NCBI GenBank assembly: GCA_005405945.1
Contig: BJHW01000002.1
Span: 744,001 to 808,000 of the forward strand
Source: Streptomyces violaceusniger
GTDB lineage: Bacteria > Actinomycetota > Actinomycetes > Streptomycetales > Streptomycetaceae
Length of the DNA stretch: 64,000 nt
Direction: 5' to 3'
Under the pieces are notes generated by a model that had not been told where the DNA came from, ran no database searches, and saw only the letters and a program-made list of their open reading frames with translations. Made by a program: the position numbers and the translations under genes. How positions within the stretch are numbered: position 1 is the stretch's first letter; every line of letters begins with the position of its first letter. Of the stretch, positions 38,277 to 47,079 are shown in pieces.

Positions 38277-39748
38277 CAGCCCTCCCCCTCCTCTTCCCGC
38301 AGATCGACCCAGACGCTCTTGGTCTGGAGGTACTCCTTGATGCCGTCGAAGCCGCTCTCGCGCCCCAGCCCCGAGGTCTTGTAGCCACCGAACGGCGACT
38401 GGGGGACGGTATTGCGGTAGGTGTTGATCCACACGGTGCCGGCCTCCACCCGCCGCGCGACGCGATGGGCCCGGCTCACATCGCGCGTCCAGACCCCGGC
38501 CGCCAGCCCGAACGGCACGTCGTTGGCGAGCTCCACCGCCTCCTCCTCGGTGTCGAACGAGGTGACGGCGAGGACCGGGCCGAACACCTCCTCCTGGAAC
38601 AGCCGGTCGTGCCGGGAGACCCCGTCGAAGACGGTGGGCCCGGCGAAACGCCCGCCGCCATCCTCGCCGTTCCCGCCCTTCTCGCCCTCCTCGTCGAGGA
38701 CGGCCACCGCGCCGCTCTCGCGTGCGGCCGCGATGACATTCCGGATCGCCGCGTGCTGGGCGGTCGTCGCGACCGGGCCGACATCGGTCGCCGGATCGGC
38801 CGGATCGCCCAGCCGCAGCCGCTTGGCGCGGTGCACGACACGGGCGAGGAACGCGTCGTGCACCGAGGAGTGGACCAGCAGCCGGGAACCGGCCAGACAG
38901 GTCTGCCCGCCCGAGGCGAACACTCCGGCGCAGACACCGGCCGCCGCGCGGTCCAGATCGGCGTCGGAGAACACGATCTGCGGTGACTTGCCGCCCAACT
39001 CCAATGTGCAGGGCTTGAGTTGGCGCGCCGCCAGCTCGCCCACCAGTCTCCCCGCGCCGACCCCGCCGGTGAACGAGACCTTCCGTACCAGCGGGTGTTC
39101 GACCAGCGCGGGCACCACCTCGGGGCCGAGTCCGGTCACCACATCGACGATGCCGGGCGGGAACCCGGCGGCCGTGAACAGCTCGTTGAACACCAGATTG
39201 GAGGCGCTGGCGTGCTCACTGGGCTTGAGTACGACCGCGTTCCCGGCGGCGAGGGCGGGTGCGACCTTCCATGCGGCCAGGCGCAGCGGCGAGTTCCACG
39301 GCAGGATCGCCGCGACCACGCCGTACGGTTCGAGCACCGTGTAGTTGAGCGAGTCCGGGCGGTCCACGGGGATGACCCCGCCCTGCACCTTGTCGGCCAT
39401 GCCGCCGTAGTAGCGGTACCAGTCGGCCATGGACCGCAGCGAAGTGCGCAGCTCCGTACGGGACTTGCCGTTGTCCCGGGACTCGACCGCCACCAGGTCG
39501 TCCAGCCGGTCCAGTACGAGGTCGGCGAGGCGGACCAGCAGGGCGCCCCGCGCCGAGGCGGTCAGGCCGCGCCACGCCCGAGAGCGGAAGGCCGAGTCCG
39601 CGTCGCGCACCGCCGCGTCGACATCGGATGCTCCGCCGCGCGCGATCGTCGCCCAGCCGCGGCCCGTGAACGGGTCGATCGACTCGAAGGTTCCGCCGTC
39701 GGCGGCCGGCGTGGGCCGGCCGCCGATCATCATGCCGAACTCATGCAC
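38276..39748 (-). CDS. Aldehyde dehydrogenase
   Basis: A 490-residue aldehyde dehydrogenase with an uninterrupted frame. The GTG at 39748 (VHEFGMMIGG) follows GGAAGGAGGG. Motifs are ILPWNSPLRLAAWKVAPALA, FTGGVGAG, LELGGKSPQIVF (Glu), SGGQTCLAGSRLLV (Cys) and EEVFGPVLA. An acidic/glycine insert (EEGEKGGNGEDGGG) lies near residue 365. It heads a four-gene leftward operon downstream of the palindrome at 39766-39781. Confidence 0.93.
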   Translation of the reverse strand: MHEFGMMIGGRPTPAADGGTFESIDPFTGRGWATIARGGASDVDAAVRDADSAFRSRAWRGLTASARGALLVRLADLVLDRLDDLVAVESRDNGKSRTELRTSLRSMADWYRYYGGMADKVQGGVIPVDRPDSLNYTVLEPYGVVAAILPWNSPLRLAAWKVAPALAAGNAVVLKPSEHASASNLVFNELFTAAGFPPGIVDVVTGLGPEVVPALVEHPLVRKVSFTGGVGAGRLVGELAARQLKPCTLELGGKSPQIVFSDADLDRAAAGVCAGVFASGGQTCLAGSRLLVHSSVHDAFLARVVHRAKRLRLGDPADPATDVGPVATTAQHAAIRNVIAAARESGAVAVLDEEGEKGGNGEDGGGRFAGPTVFDGVSRHDRLFQEEVFGPVLAVTSFDTEEEAVELANDVPFGLAAGVWTRDVSRAHRVARRVEAGTVWINTYRNTVPQSPFGGYKTSGLGRESGFDGIKEYLQTKSVWVDLREEEGEG

Positions 39749-39765
39749 GGCACCCTCCTTCCGAA

Positions 39766-39781
39766 AAAGAGTGTACTGTAT
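39766..39781. promoter_or_regulatory. Palindromic operator-like site 8
   Basis: AAAAGAGTGTACTGTA has the core AGTGTACT at 39770-39777. It lies between the flavoprotein stop (39802) and the aldehyde dehydrogenase start. Confidence 0.7.
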
Positions 39782-39801
39782 TTTGGACTCGAACGGCTCC
39801 A

Positions 39802-41290
39802 CTAGCCGTGGGCGCCGGCCGCGGCCCTGGCCGCCCGTTCGCCCGCGATGCGGCCGAACACCGAGCCGGCGGTGAGCCCGGTGCCCCCCGGATAGTTGTG
39901 GTAGAAGAGCCCGCCGATGATCTCGCCGCAGGCGAAGAGCCCCGGCAGCACCGGGCCTTCGGCGCCGCACACCTGGGCCCCCGGGGTGATCCGCAGTCCG
40001 CCGAAGGTGAAGGTCACCCCGCAGGTGACCTGGAACGCCAGGAACGGCCCGCGCGTCAGCGGATTCGCCCAGTGCGACTTGGGCACGGCGAGGCCCGTCG
40101 TGCTCCGCCCGTCCTTCACCGTCGGGTCGAACGGGACGTCCGTACGCACCGCCGCGTTGAACGCTGCGACCTCCGCCAGGAACCCCTCGGGGTCCACCCG
40201 TCCAGACGGCGCGCCAGCTCCTCCAGGGTGGCCGCCTCGACGCGGGTGGCCTGCTTGATGCGGTACTCGTCCCGCAGCAGATGGGTCACCTGCTGGTCGA
40301 AGACCTGCCACGCCATCTGGTGCGGCTGCTCCAGGATCCGCCGGCCGTACTTGGCGTAGGTGTAGTTGCGGAAGTCCGCGCCCTCGTCGACGAACCGCCT
40401 GCCCTCCGCGTTGACCATGATGCCGAACGGATAGCTGTGCTTCTGGAAGCCGTCGCCCACCGCCAGATCCCCGTACTCCGGTGCGTTGCGGTCCCAGCCC
40501 ACCGCATGGCACCCCGACCAGTGCCCGGCCGGGGACGCGCCGGCCGTCAGCGCCATCCGGTGGCCCTCGCCCGTGTTGAACCGGGTGCCCCGGACCTTGG
40601 CCAGGTCCCAGCCGGGGCCCAGGTAGCGGGTGCGCCACTCGGCGTCGGCCTGGAACCCGCCGGTGGCGAGCACCACGGCACCGGCGCGGATCTCGGTGGT
40701 GACGCCGTCGACGACGGCGGTCACACCGTGCACCCCGGAGTCGTCGGTGAGCAGTTCGACCGCCCGGCTGTTGTAGCGGATCGCGATCCCGGCCTCGGCC
40801 GCGAGTTTGTGCTCCCGCTCGACCAGCCCGGCCCCGCCCCCGACCACCTCCACCGTGAGGCCGCCCCAGAAGCGGAACCTGCCGTCGACCTTGAACGCCT
40901 GGCGGCCGTAGGCCGGGGCGAAGCGCACGCCCTTGCCTGCCATCCAGGCCAGCGTCTCGTGGCTGCGGCCGACGAGGACGTCGACCAGCTCGGGATCGGC
41001 GCGGTAGTCGGTGACCCGGGCCATGTCGCCGTAGAACGCCTCGGCGCTGTAGGTGCCGAAGTCGGTGGTGGCGATCTCGCGGTCGGACAGGTCGGGCATC
41101 AGGGCCCTGAGGTCGTCCACGCCCTCGTACACGGTGCGCATGGCCCCCGCCGTGAACGCGGTGTTGCCGCCGCGCTCGGCCTCCGGGCCCGCTCCAGGAC
41201 CAGGACCTCGGCGCCCGCCTCCCGCGCCGCCAGCGCCGCACACATCGCCGCGTTGCCCGCGCCGACCACGAGCACCTCGGTCTGCATCAT
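39802..41290 (-). CDS. FAD-dependent fumarate-reductase-like oxidoreductase (TcuA-like; frame broken near 41188 and 40205)
   Basis: A ~496-residue flavoprotein of the succinate dehydrogenase/fumarate reductase/ketosteroid-dehydrogenase superfamily. It starts MMQTEVLVVGAGNAAMCAAL (dinucleotide fold). After one added base near 41188 it reads ERGGNTAFTAGAMRTVYEG, most like tricarballylate dehydrogenase-type proteins. The C-terminal FACGEIIGGLFYHNYPGGTG needs one more base near 40205. It probably inserts or removes a double bond in a polar or ring substrate. No companion Fe-S protein is visible. Confidence 0.85.
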
Positions 41291-41362
41291 CCGCCCTCCC
41301 GGGAATAGGTCAACTCGATGGAACCCACGGGTCGTTCAGGCATGTGTAGCCTGCATCCGCGA

Positions 41363-41378
41363 TTTAAGTATACTGAAT
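41363..41378. promoter_or_regulatory. Palindromic operator-like site 9
   Basis: TTTAAGTATACTGAAT has the perfect palindromic core AGTATACT at 41367-41374. It lies between the flavoprotein gene and the mini-monooxygenase gene. No further copies were seen to its right. Confidence 0.7.
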
Positions 41379-41432
41379 AGCGAGACCCTGGGGCGAGGGG
41401 TCGCCGAAGCGGCGATCGAGAGGGAGTCTGCG

Positions 41433-41978
41433 ATGAGGTCGACATACGACGCGGTCGTCATCGGCACCGGATCCTCCGGCATCACCGGCTGCTTCGCCAC
41501 CTGCAATCGCCCCCATGTGACCCTGGTGGATGCGCGCCGGGTGCCGATCGAGGAGATCACCCCCACCGGGGTGCGCACCGCGGACGCCGAGTACGAGGTG
41601 GACGTCATCGAGCAGCAAGTGGACTGGATCGCCGACTGCGTCGCCCGGCTGCGGGCCGACGGCGTGGCGGTCATCGACGCCGACCCCCTGGCCGAGGACG
41701 CCTGGGGTACCCACGTCAACGAGGTCGTCGGTCACACCCTCTTCCCACGGGCCGACTCCTGGTACCTGGGGGCCAACGTGCCCGGAAAACCCCGGGTGTT
41801 CTTGCCGTACGTCGGGGGCGTGGGCGCCGATCGGCAGCGGTGCGAGCGTGTCGCGGCCGACGGCTACCCCGGTTTCGTGCTTTCCGACGCGATGCCCGAC
41901 GCGATGCCCGACGCGATGCCCGACGCGATGCCCGACGCGATGCCCGACGCGACGCCCGGCGGGACCACCGCGCGGTGA
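41433..41978 (+). CDS. Internally deleted Baeyer-Villiger monooxygenase-like protein
   Basis: A 181-residue open frame with its own ribosome site (AGGGAG) and upstream palindrome. It starts like a Rossmann motif (YDAVVIGTGSSGI) and then jumps to sequence matching the C-terminal third of the full monooxygenase at 3830-5432 (PGKPRVFLPYVGGVGADRQR against PGKPRVFMPYVGGVGAYREK). The fingerprint, the NADPH domain and the DAIVFATGYD stretch are gone. The C-terminus is a run of six DAMP/DATP units. It is either a decayed remnant kept in frame or a small protein with a new role; catalysis is not expected. Confidence 0.75.
   Translation: MRSTYDAVVIGTGSSGITGCFATCNRPHVTLVDARRVPIEEITPTGVRTADAEYEVDVIEQQVDWIADCVARLRADGVAVIDADPLAEDAWGTHVNEVVGHTLFPRADSWYLGANVPGKPRVFLPYVGGVGADRQRCERVAADGYPGFVLSDAMPDAMPDAMPDAMPDAMPDATPGGTTAR
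41886..41957 (+). repeat. Six 12-base tandem repeats (coding DAMP units)
   Basis: GACGCGATGCCC is repeated five times exactly from 41886 to 41945. A sixth copy with one change follows at 41946-41957. The units extend the C-terminus of the mini-monooxygenase, just before its stop overlaps the next start. Confidence 0.95.
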
Positions 41979-42880
41979 GCACCTCACACGCGACGACCCT
42001 GCGGATCGCGGCCGACGGCGGGGTGGTGCTGGTCGCCGACGCGTACGGCGACCGCGCCGACCCGCCGGTCGTCCTGTTGCACGGGGGCGGCCAGACCCGC
42101 CACTCCTGGCGGGCCACCGCGCATGAGCTGGCCGAGGCGGGCTGGTACACCCTGCCCGTGGACCAGCGCGGCCACGGGGAGAGCGGATGGTCCCCGGACG
42201 GGCGCTACGGCCTGGACCGGTTCGCCGGCGATGTCGTCCGGATCGCCGAGTTCCTCGGCCGCCCGCCCGTTCTGGTCGGCGCGTCGCTCGGCGGCAACGC
42301 CTCCCTCGCGGCGCTCGGGCACCGGCCGGAACTCGCCCTCGGCCTGGTCCTGGTGGATGTCTCGCCGTTCTTCCAGCCCAAGGGGGCGGATCGGATCCGC
42401 GGGTTCATGTCCAGCGGGACGGAGGGCTTCGCCTCCCTGGAGGAGGCCGCCGACGCCGTGGCCGCCTATCTGCCCCACCGGACCCGCCCCCGGAGCACCG
42501 AGGGGCTGCGCAAGAACCTCCGCGAGGTGGACGGCCGCTACTTCTGGCACTGGGACCCGGCCTTCCTGAGCGGCACCGGCGGCCGGGCAGCGGGGCGTGA
42601 CACCCTGATCGACCCCGACCGGCTCGGCGCCGCCGCGAGGTCCCTGCGCGTCCCCACCCTCCTGGTGCGCGGCGGAGCGTCCGACGTGCTCGGCGTCGCG
42701 GACGCGACACGCTTTCTCGACCTGGTGCCGCATGCCGAGTACGCGGACATCGAGGGCGCCCACCACATGGTGGCAGGGGACGACAACACCGTCTTCGGCC
42801 GCGTCCTCGGCGAATTCCTGGAGCGCCGCGTCGCCTCACGCCTGGCCCTGTTCCGGCGTACGCGCCAGGGCGGCGCGTGA
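41975..42880 (+). CDS. Alpha/beta hydrolase
   Basis: A 301-residue alpha/beta-hydrolase-fold enzyme. The GTG at 41975 overlaps the previous stop (GTGA). It contains LLHGGGQTRHSW, the nucleophile VGASLGGNAS, LLVRGGASDVLG (acid region) and IEGAHHMVAG (His). It resembles haloperoxidase/esterase-like hydrolases of degradation pathways. It is translationally coupled to the mini-monooxygenase, a pairing that echoes monooxygenase plus esterase operons. Confidence 0.9.
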   Translation: MSTSHATTLRIAADGGVVLVADAYGDRADPPVVLLHGGGQTRHSWRATAHELAEAGWYTLPVDQRGHGESGWSPDGRYGLDRFAGDVVRIAEFLGRPPVLVGASLGGNASLAALGHRPELALGLVLVDVSPFFQPKGADRIRGFMSSGTEGFASLEEAADAVAAYLPHRTRPRSTEGLRKNLREVDGRYFWHWDPAFLSGTGGRAAGRDTLIDPDRLGAAARSLRVPTLLVRGGASDVLGVADATRFLDLVPHAEYADIEGAHHMVAGDDNTVFGRVLGEFLERRVASRLALFRRTRQGGA

Positions 42881-42895
42881 GGCGACGGCCGCGGG

Positions 42896-43710
42896 TCAGC
42901 GGTTGTGCCAGTGCGGTGTGCGCTTCTGGGCGAAGGCCGTGATGCCCTCGATGAAGTCCTCGCTGAGGGTGACCTCGTCGAAGGCTTCGGAGTGGAAGGC
43001 GACCGCGTCCAGGGTGTCGGGGATGGCCTGGGTCTCGGCCATGACCTGGAGGGAGGCGCGGACCGAGGTGGGGGAGCCGTCGAGGATCTCGGCGGCGAGG
43101 GCGCGGGCGCCCGCCACGGCGGTGCCGGCCTCGACGACGCGGTTGACCAGGCCGTGGGCGAGGGCCTCGTCGGCGGTGAGGCGGCGGCCGGTGAGGATCA
43201 TCTCGGTGGCGAGCTTCTGGGGGACCGCCCTCGGCAGGCGGACCAGGCCGCCCGCGCCGGCCACCAGCCCCACCTTGACCTCGCTGAGCGCGAAGCGCGC
43301 CGTGGTGTCGGCGACGATGAGGTGGCAGGCCAGGGCGATCTCCAGGCCACCGCCCATGGCGAAGCCGTTGACGGCGGCGATGACCGGCTTGGGCAGCCGG
43401 GGCGGGAAGTGAGCCCGGCGAAGCCGTTCCTGGGGACCCAGGAAGGCTTGCCGGAGGCGGAGTACACGAGGTCGTTGCCCGCCGAGAACGCCTTGTCACC
43501 GGCGCCGGTGAGGATGGCCACCCACAGGTCCGGGTCGGCGAAGTAGGCGTCGAAGATCTCGTCGAGTTCCTCGTTGGCCATGGGGTGGAGGCTGTTGCGC
43601 ACCTCGGGGCGGTTGATGGTGACCTCGAGGAGGTGGCCCTCGCGGCGGACGATGACGTGTTCGTACGTATCGCGGAACACGGCCGGGCGGGGCGGGAAGA
43701 GCTCGGTCAT
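42896..43710 (-). CDS. Enoyl-CoA hydratase/isomerase (frame broken near 43405; possible C-terminal half of a fusion)
   Basis: A ~271-residue crotonase-fold protein from MTELFPPRPAVFRDTYEHV. It has VTINRPEVRNSLHPMANEEL, ILTGAGDKAFSAGNDL and, after one added C near 43405, LPKPVIAAVNGFAMGGGLEIA. It hydrates an enoyl-CoA. In the restored frame the thiolase gene upstream runs into this ATG without a stop. The two may therefore be one ~806-residue protein, or the thiolase end may carry a further error. Confidence 0.85.
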
Positions 43711-45313
43711 CCGGGTCTCGGAGGAGGCGACGCGGTTGCCGTGGCCGAAGCAGCGCGCGAACACGCGGGTGCCCGCCGGATCGCCGGTGGCGAGCAGGTC
43801 GAGCAGGGCCTTGTCGCCGTCGGCCGTCTTGGCGATGAAGCGGCGGTCGTCGGCCTCCAGTCGGCCGATGACGATACCGGTGTGGGGCCCTTCGCGATCG
43901 TAAGAGACGGTCCAGGTCTCGATGGTGGCCCAGCCGTCCGCGCGGCGGGCCTCGACGGGGCCGGCTGGGCGTTGATGGCGGCCTGGAGTTCGGCGCTGCG
44001 GTCGGGACGCCAGGGGCGGGCGTGGTGGAGTAGACGGCGACCGAGTACTTGCTGAGGTTGCCGCCGTTGGCGCCGACCAGGCCGTACCCGCCGGGGGCGG
44101 CGCGCAGGCGGTGGGCGGTCTCGGCGATGGCGTGCATCGAGTAGTTGTTGCCCGCGCCGCCGAAGAAGGGGAGGCCACCGGTGACGGTGAGTCCACGGGG
44201 GTCGGCGGGGTCCAGGCCCAGGCCGTCGCAGATGTTGGTGACCGCGATCGGGAAGCAGCTGTAGAGGTCGATGGTGGCCAGGTCGTCGGTGGTGATACCG
44301 GCGACCTCCAAGGCGTGCCGGGCCGCGGCCACGGAGGCGGGGGCCGAGGAGAGGTCCTGGCGCTCCATCAGATCGCGTTCACGCAGGTCGGCGTGGCCAT
44401 GCAGAAACAGCCACTTGTCCTGGGGGACGCCCAGGCGGCGGGCGGTGCCGAGCGACATCAGCAGCGCCGCGGCGCCCTGGTTGACCTTGTCGCGGGCGAC
44501 CACGTAGCGCGGGTACGGATCGACGATGATCCTGTTCTTGGGCGTGACCGTGACCAGTTCCTCGGCGCTGCGCACAGTGGGGGCCGAGGCGTGCGGATTG
44601 GCGGCGGCGACCTCGGTGAAGGGTGCGAACAGGGCGCCCATCGAGGCGGCGTACTGCTCGCGGGTCAGGCCCAGACGGGCGCGGCGGGCGTTCTCGAAGA
44701 GGGCGTACTGATGGGGCGCGCCGGTCAGACCGTGGGCGGAGAGGTGGCGGGAGACCAGGCCCTTGAGGCCGTAGCCGCGGTCCTCCAGGGAGCCCTCGAC
44801 GTGTTCGGTGAAGTCGGGCCGGTCCTCGGCGGGTTCGGACGCGGCCAGGTGCCCGGTGGTGGAGATGGCCTCCGAGCCGAAGACCAGGACGGCCTCGGCG
44901 GACCCGGCGGCGATGGTGGCGGCGAGCTCGTTGACCAGGTGCTGAGGGCTCTGGCCACCGGCCACTTCGAGGATCGCGCGGGCCGGATCGGCGCCCAGCC
45001 GGCGGGCCACCGAGCGCGGGTAGTTGTTCGAGCGGCCGAGCGGGGCGACCGAGGTGGGCTGGGAGATCTCGAACTGGCGCACTCCGGCGACCGTGTCGAT
45101 GGCCGCGGCGACGGCCTCGGCACCGCCGTCGGCGGCGGCGTCGGCCAGGGCCTCCCGGGCCGCGTCGGCGGCGAGCTCGACCGGGGAGCGGCGCCGGTAG
45201 TCCGCGTCGTCGATGCGCTCGGAGGACTGGCCGACGCCCACCAGGACCGGGGTGCGCGGGTCGAGGTCGTCGAGCGGGTCGGGGGCGTCGGTGTCGGCGC
45301 TGGGGCTGGGCAT
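43711..45313 (-). CDS. Thiolase-fold acetyl-CoA acetyltransferase-like protein with C-terminal OB-like domain (frame broken near 44060 and 43990)
   Basis: A thiolase-superfamily protein (RTPVLVGVGQSSERIDD, EVAGGQSPQHLVNELA, DLYSCFPIAVTNICDG, TGGLPFFGGAGNNYSMHA). The usual nucleophile cysteine is absent at GGQSPQ and there is no GHP motif, as in a divergent actinobacterial subgroup. The C-terminal ~100 residues (WATIETWTVSYDREGPHTGI) form a separate domain and need two added bases. No stop codon separates it from the hydratase in the restored frame. It faces a TetR gene across a palindrome. Confidence 0.82.
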
Positions 45314-45405
45314 GGGAGACGCTCCAGGGGTCGGTGGTGGCCTTCGGGGCCGTCGGGCGGGCCGGAGTTCGGCGGGGACCGTGCCATGGCCGTCGGACCG
45401 GGCCG

Positions 45406-45432
45406 ATTACTGAACGGAGTGCGTTCCGTAAT
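45406..45432. promoter_or_regulatory. 27-bp TetR-type operator palindrome
   Basis: The left arm ATTACTGAACG and right arm CGTTCCGTAAT match inversely at 10 of 11 positions around the centre GAGTG. It lies between the leftward thiolase gene (start 45313) and the rightward TetR gene (start 45523). That is the expected place for a shared, autoregulated operator. Confidence 0.8.
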
Positions 45433-45522
45433 CGGAGGATAGATCGCCCCTCCGTGGCCTGGCAATGTCGCTCACCGCACAGGTCCGCCCACGCGGCCGC
45501 GGCCCGTATAGGACCATGGGGC

Positions 45523-46136
45523 ATGACACTCGTGAGAAGCGCCGCAGGACGCCCGCGCGACCCCGAGGTGGACCGACGGGTCGCCGACGCCGCGGTCGCG
45601 GTCTTCAGCGAAGGCGGCTGGAGGTCCTTCAGCATCGAGGCGGTCGCGCGCCGGGCCGGTGTCGGCAAGGCATCCGTCTATCTGCGCTGGAACTCCAAGG
45701 AGGAGCTGCTCGCCGAGGCCCTCACCAACCGGCTCGGCCGCATCTCCGACGTGGACACCGGAGCCGTCCGCGGCGACCTGATCCAGCTGGTGCGCCAGCA
45801 GCTCGAGCGCTACGCGGGGAGCACGGCGGCGCGGCGCTCCGCCTGGGCCTGGAGGCCCGGACCATCCCGCGCCTCGCCGAGCGCTACGAGGCGATGGCCC
45901 AGGAGCAGATCCTCGCGGCCCGCGCCATCGTCCGGCGCGGCATCCGCCGCGGCGAACTGCCCGCGAACACCTCGGTCACCTTCCTGCTCGACGCGCTGTG
46001 CGGCGGGGCCATGAACCACGCCCTCGCCACGCCGCCGCAGCTGCGCGCCTCGCTGGCCGAGGCCGCCGCCGAGTACGCCGAGCAGTTCGTCGACTTCGTC
46101 CTGGCCTCCGTGCTGGTCGACGCCACGGGGGAGTGA
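45523..46136 (+). CDS. TetR-family transcriptional regulator (frame broken near 45821)
   Basis: A ~204-residue TetR regulator. The N-terminal helix-turn-helix is FSIEAVARRAGVGKASVYLRW, preceded by GRPRDPEVDRRVADAAV. The ligand domain (GEHGGAALRLGLEARTIPRL onwards) is restored by one G near 45821. It most likely represses the divergent thiolase/hydratase gene and itself through the 45406-45432 palindrome. Confidence 0.9.
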
Positions 46137-46158
46137 ACCGCCGCCGGGCCCGCGCCGC

Positions 46159-47079
46159 CTACAGGTCCAGCGGCGCGGCCCCGTAGGTCCGGCGCAGTTC
46201 GGCGAGGACCTCCGCCAGGCCGGGCACCCGGTCCTCGCTCCCCGCGCACCAGACGGCGCCCACGTCCATGAAGAGCCCGGGTTCGTCGAGTGGCACCACC
46301 GCGAAATCCGGGTCGTCGAACACCCGCGCCGAGGGGTGGGCGAGACCCTTCAGGGTCAGGGAGAGCACACCGGTGCGCCGCACCCGCGCGGCCACCTGGA
46401 CGCTGTCGTTGTGGGGCAGTTCGACCAGGCGGGTGACGCCCGCGCCGCGCAGCCGGCGGTGCAGGGAGTTCACCACCGAGGGGTGCACCTTCGAGGAGGT
46501 CGCCACCACCTCGCGGCCCCTCAGGTCGGCGAGGGTCAGACGGTCCCGCGCCGCGAGCGGGTCGCCGGTGCGCATCGCGATCGCGAGGCGGCCGCGCACC
46601 AGCGGCAGACTCTCCAACTCCGGTGCGCCCGGCGGCAGATGGACCACGGCCAGGTCCAGGGCGCCGGTCTGGAGCGCGGGGAGGAGCTCGGCCGACGCGG
46701 CGAGGGTGAGGGGGAGGTCGACCTCGGGCGCGCGGGTGTGGAAGACCTCAAGCACCGCGTCGAGCGCCTGCGGCGCGGCGAGCGTGGCGGCACCGATCCG
46801 GCAGGTGCGGCGGGTGGCGGCCGCCGGGTCGGGGGAGAGGTCCTTGAGGGCGTCGAACCGGCACACCACCTCACGGGCCGGGTCCACGAAGGCGCGTCCC
46901 AAGGGTGTCAGCTCGACCCGGTGGTACCCCCGGACGAACAGATCCGAGCCCAGCTCCCGCTCCAGCTCCTTGATCCGGCGGCTCAGCGGCGACGGGGTCA
47001 CATGCAGGCGCTCGGCGGCCCGCGCGAAGTGCAGCTCTTCGGCGACGGCCAGGAAGTACCGGATCTGCTGGATGTCCAT
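46159..47079 (-). CDS. LysR-family transcriptional regulator
   Basis: A 306-residue LysR regulator starting MDIQQIRYFLAVAEELHFAR. The helix-turn-helix is FARAAERLHVTPSPLSRRIK. The rest is the two-lobed effector domain (IGAATLAAPQALDAVL onwards). It is divergent from the CoA-transferase/alcohol dehydrogenase/aldehyde dehydrogenase operon starting at 47379, which it probably activates in response to a pathway metabolite. Confidence 0.93.
   Translation of the reverse strand: MDIQQIRYFLAVAEELHFARAAERLHVTPSPLSRRIKELERELGSDLFVRGYHRVELTPLGRAFVDPAREVVCRFDALKDLSPDPAAATRRTCRIGAATLAAPQALDAVLEVFHTRAPEVDLPLTLAASAELLPALQTGALDLAVVHLPPGAPELESLPLVRGRLAIAMRTGDPLAARDRLTLADLRGREVVATSSKVHPSVVNSLHRRLRGAGVTRLVELPHNDSVQVAARVRRTGVLSLTLKGLAHPSARVFDDPDFAVVPLDEPGLFMDVGAVWCAGSEDRVPGLAEVLAELRRTYGAAPLDL

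Noticed and set aside
41886..41957. CRISPR-like array
   Set aside because: The 12-base units are contiguous without spacers and encode an in-frame peptide repeat; no cas genes are present.
1..41978. Secondary-metabolite biosynthetic cluster
   Set aside because: There is no polyketide synthase, NRPS, terpene cyclase or transporter; the genes are catabolic CoA-ester enzymes.
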